Shown here: in pieces, positions 6,849 to 14,416 of the stretch | Layout: every line of letters starts with the position of its first letter | Numbering within the stretch: position 1 is the first letter of the stretch | Assembly: GCA_934643865.1 (NCBI GenBank) | Contig: CAKUCX010000041.1 | Coordinates: 1 to 29,820, forward strand | Direction: 5' to 3' | Origin: an uncultured Kiritimatiellota bacterium | GTDB taxonomy: Bacteria; Verrucomicrobiota; Kiritimatiellia; RFP12; UBA1067 | DNA: 29,820 nt | Notes under the pieces: model-generated | Seen by the model: the letters and a program-made list of their open reading frames with translations, nothing else | The model's database searches: none | What the model was told of the DNA's origin: nothing | Program-made: the position numbers and the translations under genes

Positions 6849-8260
6849 CCACCGTCTTCGCCATCGCCGCGTGCATCCTCCTCTTCTCGCTCGCGGTCTT
6901 CATCCACGAGCTTGGCCACTTCCTCGCGGCCCGCTTCTTCGGCCTGCGCGTGGACCGCTTCTCGATCGGGTTCGGCCCCGCCCTCTGGAAGAAGACCGTC
7001 GGCGGCGTGGAGTACCGCATCTCCGCGATCCCCTTCGGCGGCTACGTGGCCCTGCCGCAGCTCGACCCCGAGGGGACGGACGCCCTGCAGGGCGGCACGG
7101 AGAAGGGCGCCGCGCTCCAGGAGATCTGCGCGTGGAAGCGCATCGTCGTCGCCTTCGCGGGGCCCTTCGGCAACATCGTCTTCGCCGTCGCGCTCGCGCT
7201 CCTGCTGGCCGTCGCGCCCGGGGCGCGCTTCGGCGAGACGCCGCCCGTCGTGGGCGCGGTGGTGCCGAGCGGCGCGGCGGAGAAGGGCGGGCTGCAGGAG
7301 GGCGACCGCGTCCTCTCCGTCGACGGGCGCGCCGTGCGGACGTGGAACGACGTCGCGGTGGCGGCGGCCCTTTCCGGCGGGCGGCCCGTTCCGTTCGTCG
7401 TGCGACGCGGGGAGGCGGCGCTGACGCTGCCGGTCGCGGTGGCGCGCAACGAGGTGCTGGATGCCTACATGCTCGACGCCGAGGCGTCCCTCCCGCCCTG
7501 CGTCGGCGAACTCGTCGCGGGGATGCCGGCCGAGAAGGCGGGGCTGCGGCCGGGCGACCGGATCGTCGCCGTCGAGGGCGCGGCGGTGGAGACGTTCGCC
7601 GAGGTGCGCGCGGCGATCAAGCGGCGCGGCGCGGGGGCGCTCGCGCTCGGCGTCGCGCGCGGCGGCACGAACGTGACGGTGCGGCTCGAAGCGACGTTCG
7701 ACGCCGAGGCCGGGCGCCCGCTCGTCGGTTTCCAGGTGGCGCGGCAGGCGGCGGCGGCCTCTTGGATGCCGAGCCGGAATCCGCTCGCGCAGCTGAAGTG
7801 GGATGCGGGGCAGATCTTCCGCGTCCTTCAGGGCCTCGTGACGCCCAAGGAGTCCAAGGCCGTCGCAGGCGCGCTCGGCGGGCCCGTCATGATCGCGCAG
7901 GTGCTCTACAAGCAGGTGCGCCACGACATCTGGGACGCGGTGGGCTTCCTGCGGTTCGTCGACGTGAACCTTGCGATCCTCAACCTGCTGCCGATTCCCG
8001 TCCTGGACGGCGGGCTCATCCTCTTCGCCCTCTTCGAGCTCCTCTTCCGGCGCCGGCCGCCGAAGAAGATCGTGGACGGCCTGTCCGTCGCGTTCATGTG
8101 GCTCTTCCTCGCGCTCATGCTCTTTCTCGTCTTCCGCGACGTGTCGCGTAGCCGCCGCCTGGGCGCGGCGACCGACCGCCGCGAGGCGACCCTGCGGCAG
8201 GACGCGGAACGCGCGCGGGCGGCGAAGGCGTTCCGCCCCGCCTTCGACCTCGGCAAGTAG
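6836..8260 (+). CDS. rseP: Site-2 intramembrane zinc metalloprotease (RseP/RasP type)
   Basis: A 474-residue polytopic inner-membrane protease that cuts transmembrane substrates such as anti-sigma factors or signal peptide remnants. The zinc motif HELGH is at 24-28 in the first membrane helix. The conserved FSIGFGPALW and FGGYV segments follow. Two PDZ domains can be made out at roughly 125-205 and 215-300 (GGLQEGDRVLSVDG and AGLRPGDRIVAVEG). The third ligand motif NLLPIPVLDGG is near 382-392. This two-PDZ build is that of E. coli RseP. The ATG at 6836 overlaps dxr, in keeping with operon expression. The hydrophilic C-terminal tail (about 437-474, Arg/Ala-rich) is longer than usual. Confidence 0.95.
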   Translation: METLATVFAIAACILLFSLAVFIHELGHFLAARFFGLRVDRFSIGFGPALWKKTVGGVEYRISAIPFGGYVALPQLDPEGTDALQGGTEKGAALQEICAWKRIVVAFAGPFGNIVFAVALALLLAVAPGARFGETPPVVGAVVPSGAAEKGGLQEGDRVLSVDGRAVRTWNDVAVAAALSGGRPVPFVVRRGEAALTLPVAVARNEVLDAYMLDAEASLPPCVGELVAGMPAEKAGLRPGDRIVAVEGAAVETFAEVRAAIKRRGAGALALGVARGGTNVTVRLEATFDAEAGRPLVGFQVARQAAAASWMPSRNPLAQLKWDAGQIFRVLQGLVTPKESKAVAGALGGPVMIAQVLYKQVRHDIWDAVGFLRFVDVNLAILNLLPIPVLDGGLILFALFELLFRRRPPKKIVDGLSVAFMWLFLALMLFLVFRDVSRSRRLGAATDRREATLRQDAERARAAKAFRPAFDLGK

Positions 8261-8269
8261 ACGTCCTCC

Positions 8270-9358
8270 ATGTACACTCGCTTCCAGACGCGCACGCTGC
8301 AGATCGGCCCGCTGCCCCTTGGCGGCGGCGCGCCGGTTTCCGTCCAGACGATGGCGACGGCCGACCCGCACGACGCGGCGGCCCTCGCGGCGCAGGTGCG
8401 GCGCTGTGCGGAGGCGGGGGCGGACCTCGTGCGCCTCACGGTGCCGGACGTCGAGGCGGCGCGCGTGTTCGGTGTTGTCCGCCGGGCAAGCCCCGTCCCG
8501 CTCGTGGCGGACATCCACTTCGACGTCCGCTGCGCGCTTGCGGCGATCGAGGCGGGGGCGGATGCCCTGCGCCTCAACCCCGGCAACATCGGCGGGCGCG
8601 CGCACGTCCAGGCCGTCGCGCGCGCCGCGCAGGCGCGGCGCGTCCCCATCCGCATCGGCGTGAACGGCGGCTCGCTGGAGCGGGCGCTTCTGGAGAAGCA
8701 CGGCGCGGCGACGGCCGAGGCCCTCGTCGAAAGCGCGCTCGCCCACGTGGCCCTGCTGGAGGCCGAGGGCTTCCGTGACATCGTCGTCTCCGTCAAGGCG
8801 AGCGACGTTGCGCGCACGCTCGCGGCGTACCGGCTGCTCGCGGAGCGGACCGACTGCCCGCTCCACCTGGGCGTCACGGAGGCGGGAACCTTCTTGCCGG
8901 GCACGGTGCGTTCGAGCGTGGCGCTCGGCATTCTGCTGGAGGAGGGGCTGGGCGACACGATCCGCGTCTCCCTCACCGACGCGCCGGAGCGCGAGGTGAA
9001 GGTGGGTCTGGAGATCCTGCGGGCCCTCGGCCTGCGCGCGCCGGGTCCGTCCGTGACGAGCTGCCCGACGTGCGGACGCACGAAGGTCGACGTCGCCGGC
9101 GTCGCCGCCGCCGTGGAGGCGGAGCTTGAGAAGCTGGCCCGCGCGCATGCGGGGCCTCTCCCCCGCGTGGCCGTGATGGGCTGTGCCGTCAACGGTCCCG
9201 GCGAGGCGAAGGGGGCCGATGTCGCCCTGTGCGGCGGCGCGCGCGAATTTCTGCTTTACGTGGGCGGGCGGCCCGCCGGGAAGGTCCGGCCCGAGGACGC
9301 CGTGGCGGAGGTCCTGTCGGCCGTGCGCGGCCTGATGGCCGAAGAAGCGAAAGGGTAG
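8270..9358 (+). CDS. ispG: 4-hydroxy-3-methylbut-2-enyl diphosphate synthase
   Basis: A 362-residue [4Fe-4S] enzyme of the MEP pathway that reductively opens the cyclic diphosphate MEcPP to HMBPP. The N-terminal TIM-barrel half includes PLVADIHFD and LRLNPGNIG. The cluster-binding half has SCPTCGRTKVD (Cys about 265 and 268) and MGCAVNGPGEA (Cys about 305, Glu about 312), all expected ligands. The length fits the compact bacterial form. It starts 9 nt after the rseP stop with no obvious Shine-Dalgarno, so translation may depend on coupling to rseP. Confidence 0.97.
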   Translation: MYTRFQTRTLQIGPLPLGGGAPVSVQTMATADPHDAAALAAQVRRCAEAGADLVRLTVPDVEAARVFGVVRRASPVPLVADIHFDVRCALAAIEAGADALRLNPGNIGGRAHVQAVARAAQARRVPIRIGVNGGSLERALLEKHGAATAEALVESALAHVALLEAEGFRDIVVSVKASDVARTLAAYRLLAERTDCPLHLGVTEAGTFLPGTVRSSVALGILLEEGLGDTIRVSLTDAPEREVKVGLEILRALGLRAPGPSVTSCPTCGRTKVDVAGVAAAVEAELEKLARAHAGPLPRVAVMGCAVNGPGEAKGADVALCGGAREFLLYVGGRPAGKVRPEDAVAEVLSAVRGLMAEEAKG

Positions 9359-9361
9359 ATC

Positions 9362-10903
9362 ATGGTGGACGTGCTTTTCAGAAACCTGGCGGTGGTTCTC
9401 GTCTTCCTGGCGCCGGCTGCGTGTGCCTGGCTCTGCGGCGGCACGCGGGCGGACGCGCTCGTGCCCACGCTGCCGTGGCTGCTCGCGTTTCTCTTCGAGG
9501 GGATGCTCTTCTTCCCGCAGCGCCGCCCCTACGAGGACGCGGTGTCCGCGCGGCGGCGCGTCTGGCACGGCCTGAAGCGCGACCCGCTTCTCTACTTCGC
9601 GCTCCTCTTCCTGCTCGTGCTGCTCATCCCGTTCGTGAACCGCGGCCTCTGCCCGTCCTGCGACTATCCGCAGATCCTGAAGCTGGCGGCGGCGACGGGG
9701 CTTTCCGAAGAGGCCGTCTCGAAGGCGCCCGTCCCGTTCGCGCCGTTCTGCGTGAATGTGCAGGAGCATTTCACCGTGCTGCTGTGGTTTCTGCCCGCCT
9801 TGATGGCGATGCTCGCGGCGAAGCACGCGCTTCTGCGACAGGGCAAGCGCATCCTGATGGAGATGCTCGTCTGGAACGCGGTTGCGCTCGCGGTCCTGGG
9901 GTTCGTCCAGCAGGGGACGGGCGCGGAATTCCCCTACTGGCGCGCGGCGCCGTCGAAGGTCCACTTCTTCTCCGTCTTCGCCTACCCGAACATGGGCGGC
10001 GCGTTCTTCGTCATGGCGTTCGCGTTCGCCGTCGGGCTCTGGCAGCACCGCGTGGCGGAGGTTGCGGCGCTGCCGCCGGTCGATCCGACGGGCGCGACGC
10101 GGCAGCGGGCCCTGAAGCGCTGGCTGCACGCGCACTATCCGCTCGCCGCCGTCGTCCTGCTCTTCTTCGGCGTCCTCTGCACGCTCTGCCGCGCCGCGAT
10201 CCTCAGCCTCTTCGTCCTGTCGGCCCTGGCCTTCGTCTACCACCTCCTCCCGCTCCTCTTCGCCCGCCATGCGCGCGCGCGCCGCGTGCGGAGCGCCGCC
10301 TTTGCGCTCGGCGGCGGGCTCTTCTTCCTGTTCCTCGTCGCGGTCTTCGCGCCGCCGGACCTCGGGAAGGAGCTTGCGACGGTGGATTCCCTCGGCGTCC
10401 TGGATCGCGTCTCCGGCAAGGCGCAGTACCACACGCGCGTCGCGGCGGAGATCTTCAAGGGCCATCCCCTCTTCGGCGTCGGCGGCTGGGGCTACAAGCA
10501 CTTTTCGCTCTCCTACATGACGAACGACGAGCTCAAGCGTCTCCAGGCCGTCGGCGGCGCGAACGTCCACAACGACTATCTCCAGTTCCTGTGCGAGCAC
10601 GGCGCCGTCGGCCTCTTCCTGCTCGTGGGCGTCGCGCTTCTGGCGGCGGCCCCCGTCTGCCGCGACTGGTACCGGCTCTACCGGGCCGCGCGGTTCACGA
10701 AGGCGGACAAGGCGCCGCCGCCGCCGCGCGCGCTCTACTGCCTGCCGGCGGGCGCGCTCTGGATCCTCCTCGGCGCGGTCTCCCTCCTGATCCACGCCTG
10801 CGGCGACTGCCCGATGCGCTCGGCCGCCGTCCTGTCGCTGGCCCTCGTCTCGCTCGCGTGCGCGGAGGGCTACGTCCCGCGTGAGATTGCAGAGGAGGCG
10901 TGA
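9362..10903 (+). CDS. O-antigen ligase/Wzy-like polytopic membrane protein
   Basis: A 513-residue protein with about eleven or more hydrophobic segments. Near residue 355-410 it carries the hallmarks of the WaaL/Wzy superfamily: GHPLFGVGGWGY and then VHNDYLQFLCEHGAVGLFLL in the long periplasmic loop and following helix. These proteins join or polymerise undecaprenyl-linked glycans on the outer face of the inner membrane. The family is divergent, so lipid A-core ligase, polymerase or protein glycosyl-ligase cannot be told apart. AAAGGG at 9350-9355 is 6 nt before the ATG. It is the last gene of the dxr-rseP-ispG run; linkage to isoprenoid genes fits use of an undecaprenyl carrier. Confidence 0.85.
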   Translation: MVDVLFRNLAVVLVFLAPAACAWLCGGTRADALVPTLPWLLAFLFEGMLFFPQRRPYEDAVSARRRVWHGLKRDPLLYFALLFLLVLLIPFVNRGLCPSCDYPQILKLAAATGLSEEAVSKAPVPFAPFCVNVQEHFTVLLWFLPALMAMLAAKHALLRQGKRILMEMLVWNAVALAVLGFVQQGTGAEFPYWRAAPSKVHFFSVFAYPNMGGAFFVMAFAFAVGLWQHRVAEVAALPPVDPTGATRQRALKRWLHAHYPLAAVVLLFFGVLCTLCRAAILSLFVLSALAFVYHLLPLLFARHARARRVRSAAFALGGGLFFLFLVAVFAPPDLGKELATVDSLGVLDRVSGKAQYHTRVAAEIFKGHPLFGVGGWGYKHFSLSYMTNDELKRLQAVGGANVHNDYLQFLCEHGAVGLFLLVGVALLAAAPVCRDWYRLYRAARFTKADKAPPPPRALYCLPAGALWILLGAVSLLIHACGDCPMRSAAVLSLALVSLACAEGYVPREIAEEA

Positions 10904-10934
10904 ACGCCTGCGGCGGGCGGGAAGGGCAACGACG

Positions 10935-10957
10935 AAAGCCCCGGCGTCTGCCGGGGC
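10935..10957 (-). terminator. Intrinsic terminator after tRNA-Asn
   Basis: A perfect 8-bp stem, GCCCCGGC at 10938-10945 and GCCGGGGC at 10950-10957, has a 4-nt loop. On the - strand it is followed by TTT (complement of 10935-10937). It sits 12 nt beyond the tRNA CCA end. The + strand has no T-run, though the hairpin may also end transcripts of the preceding operon. Confidence 0.7.
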
Positions 10958-10968
10958 CTGTCGGAAAT

Positions 10969-11043
10969 TGGCTCGGGCGGCTGGATTCGAACCAGCGACC
11001 AATTGATTAACAGTCAACTGCGCTACCACTGCGCCACGCCCGA
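10969..11043 (-). tRNA. tRNA-Asn (anticodon GTT)
   Basis: Read on the - strand, this folds as a full cloverleaf. The acceptor TCGGGCG (11037-11043) pairs with CGCCCGA. The D stem is GCGC/GCGC. The anticodon stem GTTGA/TCAAT contains one G-T pair. The anticodon loop CTGTTAA gives anticodon GTT. The variable loop is 5 nt, and the T arm is GCTGG-TTCGAAT-CCAGC. The 3' CCA is encoded (10969-10971) after discriminator G. The body is 72 nt. It sits between the end of one operon and the aroC promoter. Confidence 0.97.
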
Positions 11044-11065
11044 ATGCGTGTTGAAAACGGGGAAG

Positions 11066-11094
11066 AGTTTACCAAAGTCCCTTGGGCGGCGCAA
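11066..11094 (-). promoter_or_regulatory. Promoter of tRNA-Asn
   Basis: On the - strand, -35 TTGCGC (11089-11094), a 17-bp spacer ending in TGG (11072-11074) and -10 TAAACT (11066-11071). Transcription should begin near 11059, about 16 nt before the tRNA. The -35 is identical to that of the MBL-fold gene. Confidence 0.75.
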
Positions 11095-11173
11095 GGGGGA
11101 TTTTCAGGGATTTTCCTTTTTGCATGTGCGCGGGCGGGCGGCGCCTCCGCAGCCCCCTCCCCGCCGCCGGGTG

Positions 11174-11182
11174 TGCTATACT
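11174..11182 (+). promoter_or_regulatory. Extended -10 promoter for aroC-aroD (leaderless type)
   Basis: TGC (11174-11176) and TATACT (11177-11182), with 7 nt to the GTG start at 11190. The expected transcription start falls on or one base before the start codon. No -35 resembling TTGCG is at the right distance. The bases around the -10 (GTGTGCTATACT) match those before the MBL-fold gene exactly. Confidence 0.72.
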
Positions 11183-11189
11183 ACCTGCC

Positions 11190-12989
11190 GTGAACTTCTC
11201 TCCTGAATTCGGCACCTGCCTGAAGCTCGCCGTGCGCGGGGCGTCCCATGCGCGGCGGATGACGTTTACGCTCGCGCATCTGCCCGCCGGGCTGCGCGTC
11301 GACGAGGCGGCGCTCGCGGCGTTCATGGAACGGCGCGCGCCGGGGCGCGACGCCCTTTCGACGGCGCGCCGCGAGCCCGACCGCGTGGCGTTCACGGCGG
11401 GCCTCGTGGACGGCGTGACGACGGGCGCGCCGCTCTGCGGCGAGATCGCGAGCGTCGACATGCGCCCGCGCGACTACGGCGCGGAGCGGACGATCCCGCG
11501 CCCCGGCCACGCCGACTTCGGGCAGTGGATCGAGATGGGCCGCATCCCGACGGGCGGCGGCAAGAACTCGGGCCGCCTCACCGCGCCGCTCTGCGCGGCG
11601 GGCGGCGTCTGTCTGCAGTTTCTGAAGACGCGCGGCATCGCCGTCTCCGCGCGCGTCGAGACGATCCACGGCGAGACGGATCCGGAGAGGATGGCCGACG
11701 AAATCGCGCGGGCGCGCGACGCGGGCGACTCCGTGGGCGGCACCATCGTCTGCACCGTCACGGGCGTCCCGGCGGGCCTTGGCGGCGCGCTCTTCGAGGG
11801 CCTCGAATCGGAGTTGTCCGCCGCGCTCTTCGCGATTCCCGGCGTGAAGGGCATCGCGTTCGGTACGGGCTTCGCGTGTACGCGCCTCACGGGCTCGATG
11901 TTCAACGACGCCTTCACCGTGGAGGGCGGCGTGGTGCGCACCGCGACGAACCGCCAGGGCGGCATCCTCGGCGGACGCGCAAGCGGCATGCCGATCACGT
12001 TCCGCGTGGCGCTGCGGCCGACGCCGACGATCTTCCTGGAACAGCCCTCCGTCGACCTGAAGACGATGCAGCCCGCACCGCTCGCGATGAGGGGACGGCA
12101 CGATCCCTGCATCGTCCGGCGCGCCGTGCCCGTCGTCGAGGCGGTGGCCGCCTTCGCGCTGGCGGACGCCCTCCTCGCGGACGAGGCCGCGCATCCACGC
12201 ATCTGCCTTACCCTGACGGGGCGGACGCTCGCGGAGGACGTGGCGCAGTTCAACGCGCAGCGGTATTTCACGGACCTCGTGGAGCTGCGCGTCGATCTTC
12301 TCGATCCCGCCGAACGCGCGCACGCGGCCGCGTTCTCGTCCCTCGTCCCCGTCCCCGTCATCCTCACGTTCCGCCGGAAGGTGGACGGCGGCGCCTTCGA
12401 CGGCCCCGAGTCTGAGCGCATTGCGTTCTTCCGCGCCGCCCTCGCCCCCACCTCAAATCCCCCAAAACCAACTTTCGCCTACGTCGATTTCGAGGACGAC
12501 TTCCGGCACGACGACCTGTCCGCCTTGGCGCGGGCGGCGGGCGTGCGGATCATCCGCTCGCGCCACGACTTCACGGGACCTGTCCCCGACATCGTGGCGG
12601 CCTGTCGCGCGCTGCGGGGGGACACCGACGAAATCCCGAAGATCGCCTTTCTGCCGAAGACGTTCGCCGACGTGGAACGGCTCTTCGCGGAGACGGCAAA
12701 CTTCACGGACATCCCGCACATCCTCTGCGCGATGGGGCCGCTCGGGCTCGTCTCGCGCGTCCGCGCGGTGCGCACGCACTCCCTCCTCACCTACGCTTCG
12801 ACGGGCGGACTCGGGAAGATCGGGCACGTCACGCCGTACGACCTGGTGCGCACCTACCGCATCCGGTCCGTCACGCCGTCCGCGCGCGTCGTCTTCGTGC
12901 CGGCCGGCGAGGTGGAACGGACAAACCTGTACTTCGGCGACGAGGACGAGGACGCCGTCGCGTTGCCCCTCGTGGAGGAACGGACATGA
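11190..12989 (+). CDS. Bifunctional chorismate synthase / type I 3-dehydroquinate dehydratase fusion
   Basis: A 599-residue fusion of two shikimate-pathway enzymes. Residues 1 to about 333 are chorismate synthase (AroC), which converts EPSP to chorismate with reduced FMN. Visible motifs are FGT near the N-terminus, RPGHADFGQW, GGGKNSGRLTAPL, NRQGGILGGRASGMPI and GRHDPCIVRRAVPVVEA; the GGG..SGR..A form is the one I associate with clostridial AroC. GESHG near the start is changed to GASHA, keeping the His. Residues about 335-590 are a type I dehydroquinate dehydratase (AroD). VELRVDLLD, SRHDF (catalytic His) and EIPKIAFLP (Schiff-base Lys) are intact. The start is GTG at 11190; the next ATG would remove the conserved N-terminus. 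The stop overlaps the aroA start (ATGA). Confidence 0.93.
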   Translation: MNFSPEFGTCLKLAVRGASHARRMTFTLAHLPAGLRVDEAALAAFMERRAPGRDALSTARREPDRVAFTAGLVDGVTTGAPLCGEIASVDMRPRDYGAERTIPRPGHADFGQWIEMGRIPTGGGKNSGRLTAPLCAAGGVCLQFLKTRGIAVSARVETIHGETDPERMADEIARARDAGDSVGGTIVCTVTGVPAGLGGALFEGLESELSAALFAIPGVKGIAFGTGFACTRLTGSMFNDAFTVEGGVVRTATNRQGGILGGRASGMPITFRVALRPTPTIFLEQPSVDLKTMQPAPLAMRGRHDPCIVRRAVPVVEAVAAFALADALLADEAAHPRICLTLTGRTLAEDVAQFNAQRYFTDLVELRVDLLDPAERAHAAAFSSLVPVPVILTFRRKVDGGAFDGPESERIAFFRAALAPTSNPPKPTFAYVDFEDDFRHDDLSALARAAGVRIIRSRHDFTGPVPDIVAACRALRGDTDEIPKIAFLPKTFADVERLFAETANFTDIPHILCAMGPLGLVSRVRAVRTHSLLTYASTGGLGKIGHVTPYDLVRTYRIRSVTPSARVVFVPAGEVERTNLYFGDEDEDAVALPLVEERT

Positions 12990-14101
12990 CACGCCTGGAA
13001 CCCGGTCTGCGCGCGGGCGAGCTGCGCGTCCCCGTTTCGAAGTCGCACGCGCACCGCGTCCTCATCGCGGAATTCCTCGCGGGGCGCACGGTGTCGCTTG
13101 CGCCCGACGCGGCGGACTGCGACGACGTCCGGGCGACGAAGCGCTGCCTCGCCGCGCTTGCGGCGGGGGAGACGACGCTCGACTGCGGTGAAAGCGGCAC
13201 GACGCGGCGGTTGCTGGGGCCCGTCGCGGCGGCGCTTCGGCGGACGGTTGAATGGGTGATGCGCGGGCGGCTCGCGGCGCGTCCCCAGCTGGATTATCCC
13301 GACATGAAGGCGGGCGTCTTCCGTCTGCCGGGCGATGTGTCGTCGCAGTTCGTGAGCGGCCTCCTCTTTGCGCTGCCGCTCCTCGCGGGCGATTCCGAAA
13401 TCGCGCTCACGACGCCGCTTGCCTCGCGCGGCTACGTGGACATGACGTTGGACGTTCTCCGCGCCTACGGTATCGCCGTCGCCGAGACGCCGACGGGCTT
13501 CCGCGTGCCGGGCCGCCAGGCCTACCGCGCACCGGCGGAAGGCCCGATCATCGAGACGGACTGGTCGGGTGCGGCGTTCGGTCTCGCGCTCGTCCACCTC
13601 GGCAACGCCATCACCTTCCCCGAAGCGGCGCGGCGCGGCCTCTCGCCGGCCTCCTCGCAGCCCGACCGCGTGATCGGCGCGCATCTCGGCGCGCTCGCGG
13701 CGCCCGGCCCCGTCACGCTCGACGTGGACGCCTGCCCGGACATCTTCCCCGTCCTGACCGTTGTCGCCGCCGCGCGCGCGGGCGAGACCGTCTTCACGGG
13801 GACGCACCGCCTGAGGCTCAAGGAGTCGGACCGGACGGCGGCAATGGCGGATGTCCTCGCGCGGTTCGGGGTGGAAACGTGCGGCGACGCGAACACGTTC
13901 ACCGTGCAGGGGTCGGGTCGTCCGTTCCGGGGTGGCGCGTTCACGTCCTTCGGCGACCACCGCATCGCGATGTCAATCGCCGTCGGGGCGACGCGCGCGG
14001 CGGAGGCCGTCGAGATCGACGACACGGCGTGCGCGGCGAAGTCGTACCCGACGTTCTTCGCGGACTTCCAGCGGCTGGCGCGGCGCGCGGAAATGCTATA
14101 A
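12986..14101 (+). CDS. aroA: 3-phosphoshikimate 1-carboxyvinyltransferase (EPSP synthase), short form
   Basis: A 371-residue enzyme making EPSP from shikimate 3-phosphate and PEP, the step just before chorismate synthase. SKSHAHR near the N-terminus, CGESGTTRRLLGP, LPGDVSSQFVSGL, RLRLKESDR and FGDHRIAMS are the substrate-binding and catalytic segments. It is some 50-60 residues shorter than E. coli AroA; the GESG form and the length recall clostridial enzymes. The ATG at 12986 overlaps the stop of the aroC-aroD gene by 4 nt. Together they give three pathway activities from two genes. The stop codon TAA (14099-14101) lies inside the -10 box of the next transcription unit. Confidence 0.95.
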   Translation: MTRLEPGLRAGELRVPVSKSHAHRVLIAEFLAGRTVSLAPDAADCDDVRATKRCLAALAAGETTLDCGESGTTRRLLGPVAAALRRTVEWVMRGRLAARPQLDYPDMKAGVFRLPGDVSSQFVSGLLFALPLLAGDSEIALTTPLASRGYVDMTLDVLRAYGIAVAETPTGFRVPGRQAYRAPAEGPIIETDWSGAAFGLALVHLGNAITFPEAARRGLSPASSQPDRVIGAHLGALAAPGPVTLDVDACPDIFPVLTVVAAARAGETVFTGTHRLRLKESDRTAAMADVLARFGVETCGDANTFTVQGSGRPFRGGAFTSFGDHRIAMSIAVGATRAAEAVEIDDTACAAKSYPTFFADFQRLARRAEML

Positions 14102-14102
14102 T
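14094..14102 (+). promoter_or_regulatory. Extended -10 promoter overlapping the aroA stop
   Basis: TGC (14094-14096) and consensus TATAAT (14097-14102). The TAA of aroA is contained in the -10. The predicted start is near 14109, leaving a leader of about 40 nt before the ferredoxin ATG at 14150, which has AAAGGA at 14138-14143. This probably makes the ferredoxin-hydrogenase-AddBA genes partly independent of the aro genes. Confidence 0.65.
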
Positions 14103-14149
14103 AGGCCGAATTGGACAGGAGAAGGCTTCTCGTTGTGAAAGGACATCGC

Positions 14150-14416
14150 ATGGACAAGATTCGCGTAGAGATCTGCTGCGGCACCGCCTGCTACATCCTG
14201 GGGGCCTCGCGCCTCGTGGACCTCGAAGGGGAATTGCCCCCCGAGATCCGGGAGCGGGTCGAAGTCGAGGCGCGGCCGTGCCTCAACTTCTGTGACGACG
14301 AACAGCTTGGCGGCGCGCCCTACGTGCGCATCAACGGCACGGAGGTCCTGTCGCAGGCGACGCCCGAGTCCGTCCTCCTGCGTCTGAGGGAGCTGTGCGG
14401 CGAGGAGGTCGCCTAA
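14150..14416 (+). CDS. Thioredoxin-like [2Fe-2S] ferredoxin (NuoE C-terminal-domain type)
   Basis: An 88-residue protein of the thioredoxin-fold 2Fe-2S ferredoxin family related to the 24-kDa subunit of complex I and to HydC-type hydrogenase subunits. Likely cluster ligands are among C9/C10 and C14 (CCGTAC) and C44/C48 (CLNFC), matching the CX4C...CX3C pattern. The second half, GGAPYVRINGTEV, is typical. It ends 1 bp before the ATG of the hydrogenase, whose AGGAGG lies inside its last codons, so the two are surely cotranslated. It is probably an electron carrier for that hydrogenase. A TTG at 14111 would give a longer form, but the ATG has the better ribosome site and position. Confidence 0.85.
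   Translation: MDKIRVEICCGTACYILGASRLVDLEGELPPEIRERVEVEARPCLNFCDDEQLGGAPYVRINGTEVLSQATPESVLLRLRELCGEEVA

Noticed and set aside
6845..11029. A 1,394-codon open frame on the - strand
   Set aside because: It lies antisense to rseP, ispG and the ligase gene and through the tRNA. Its product is an Arg/Glu/Asp-rich composition typical of the shadow frame of GC-rich genes, with no recognisable domain.
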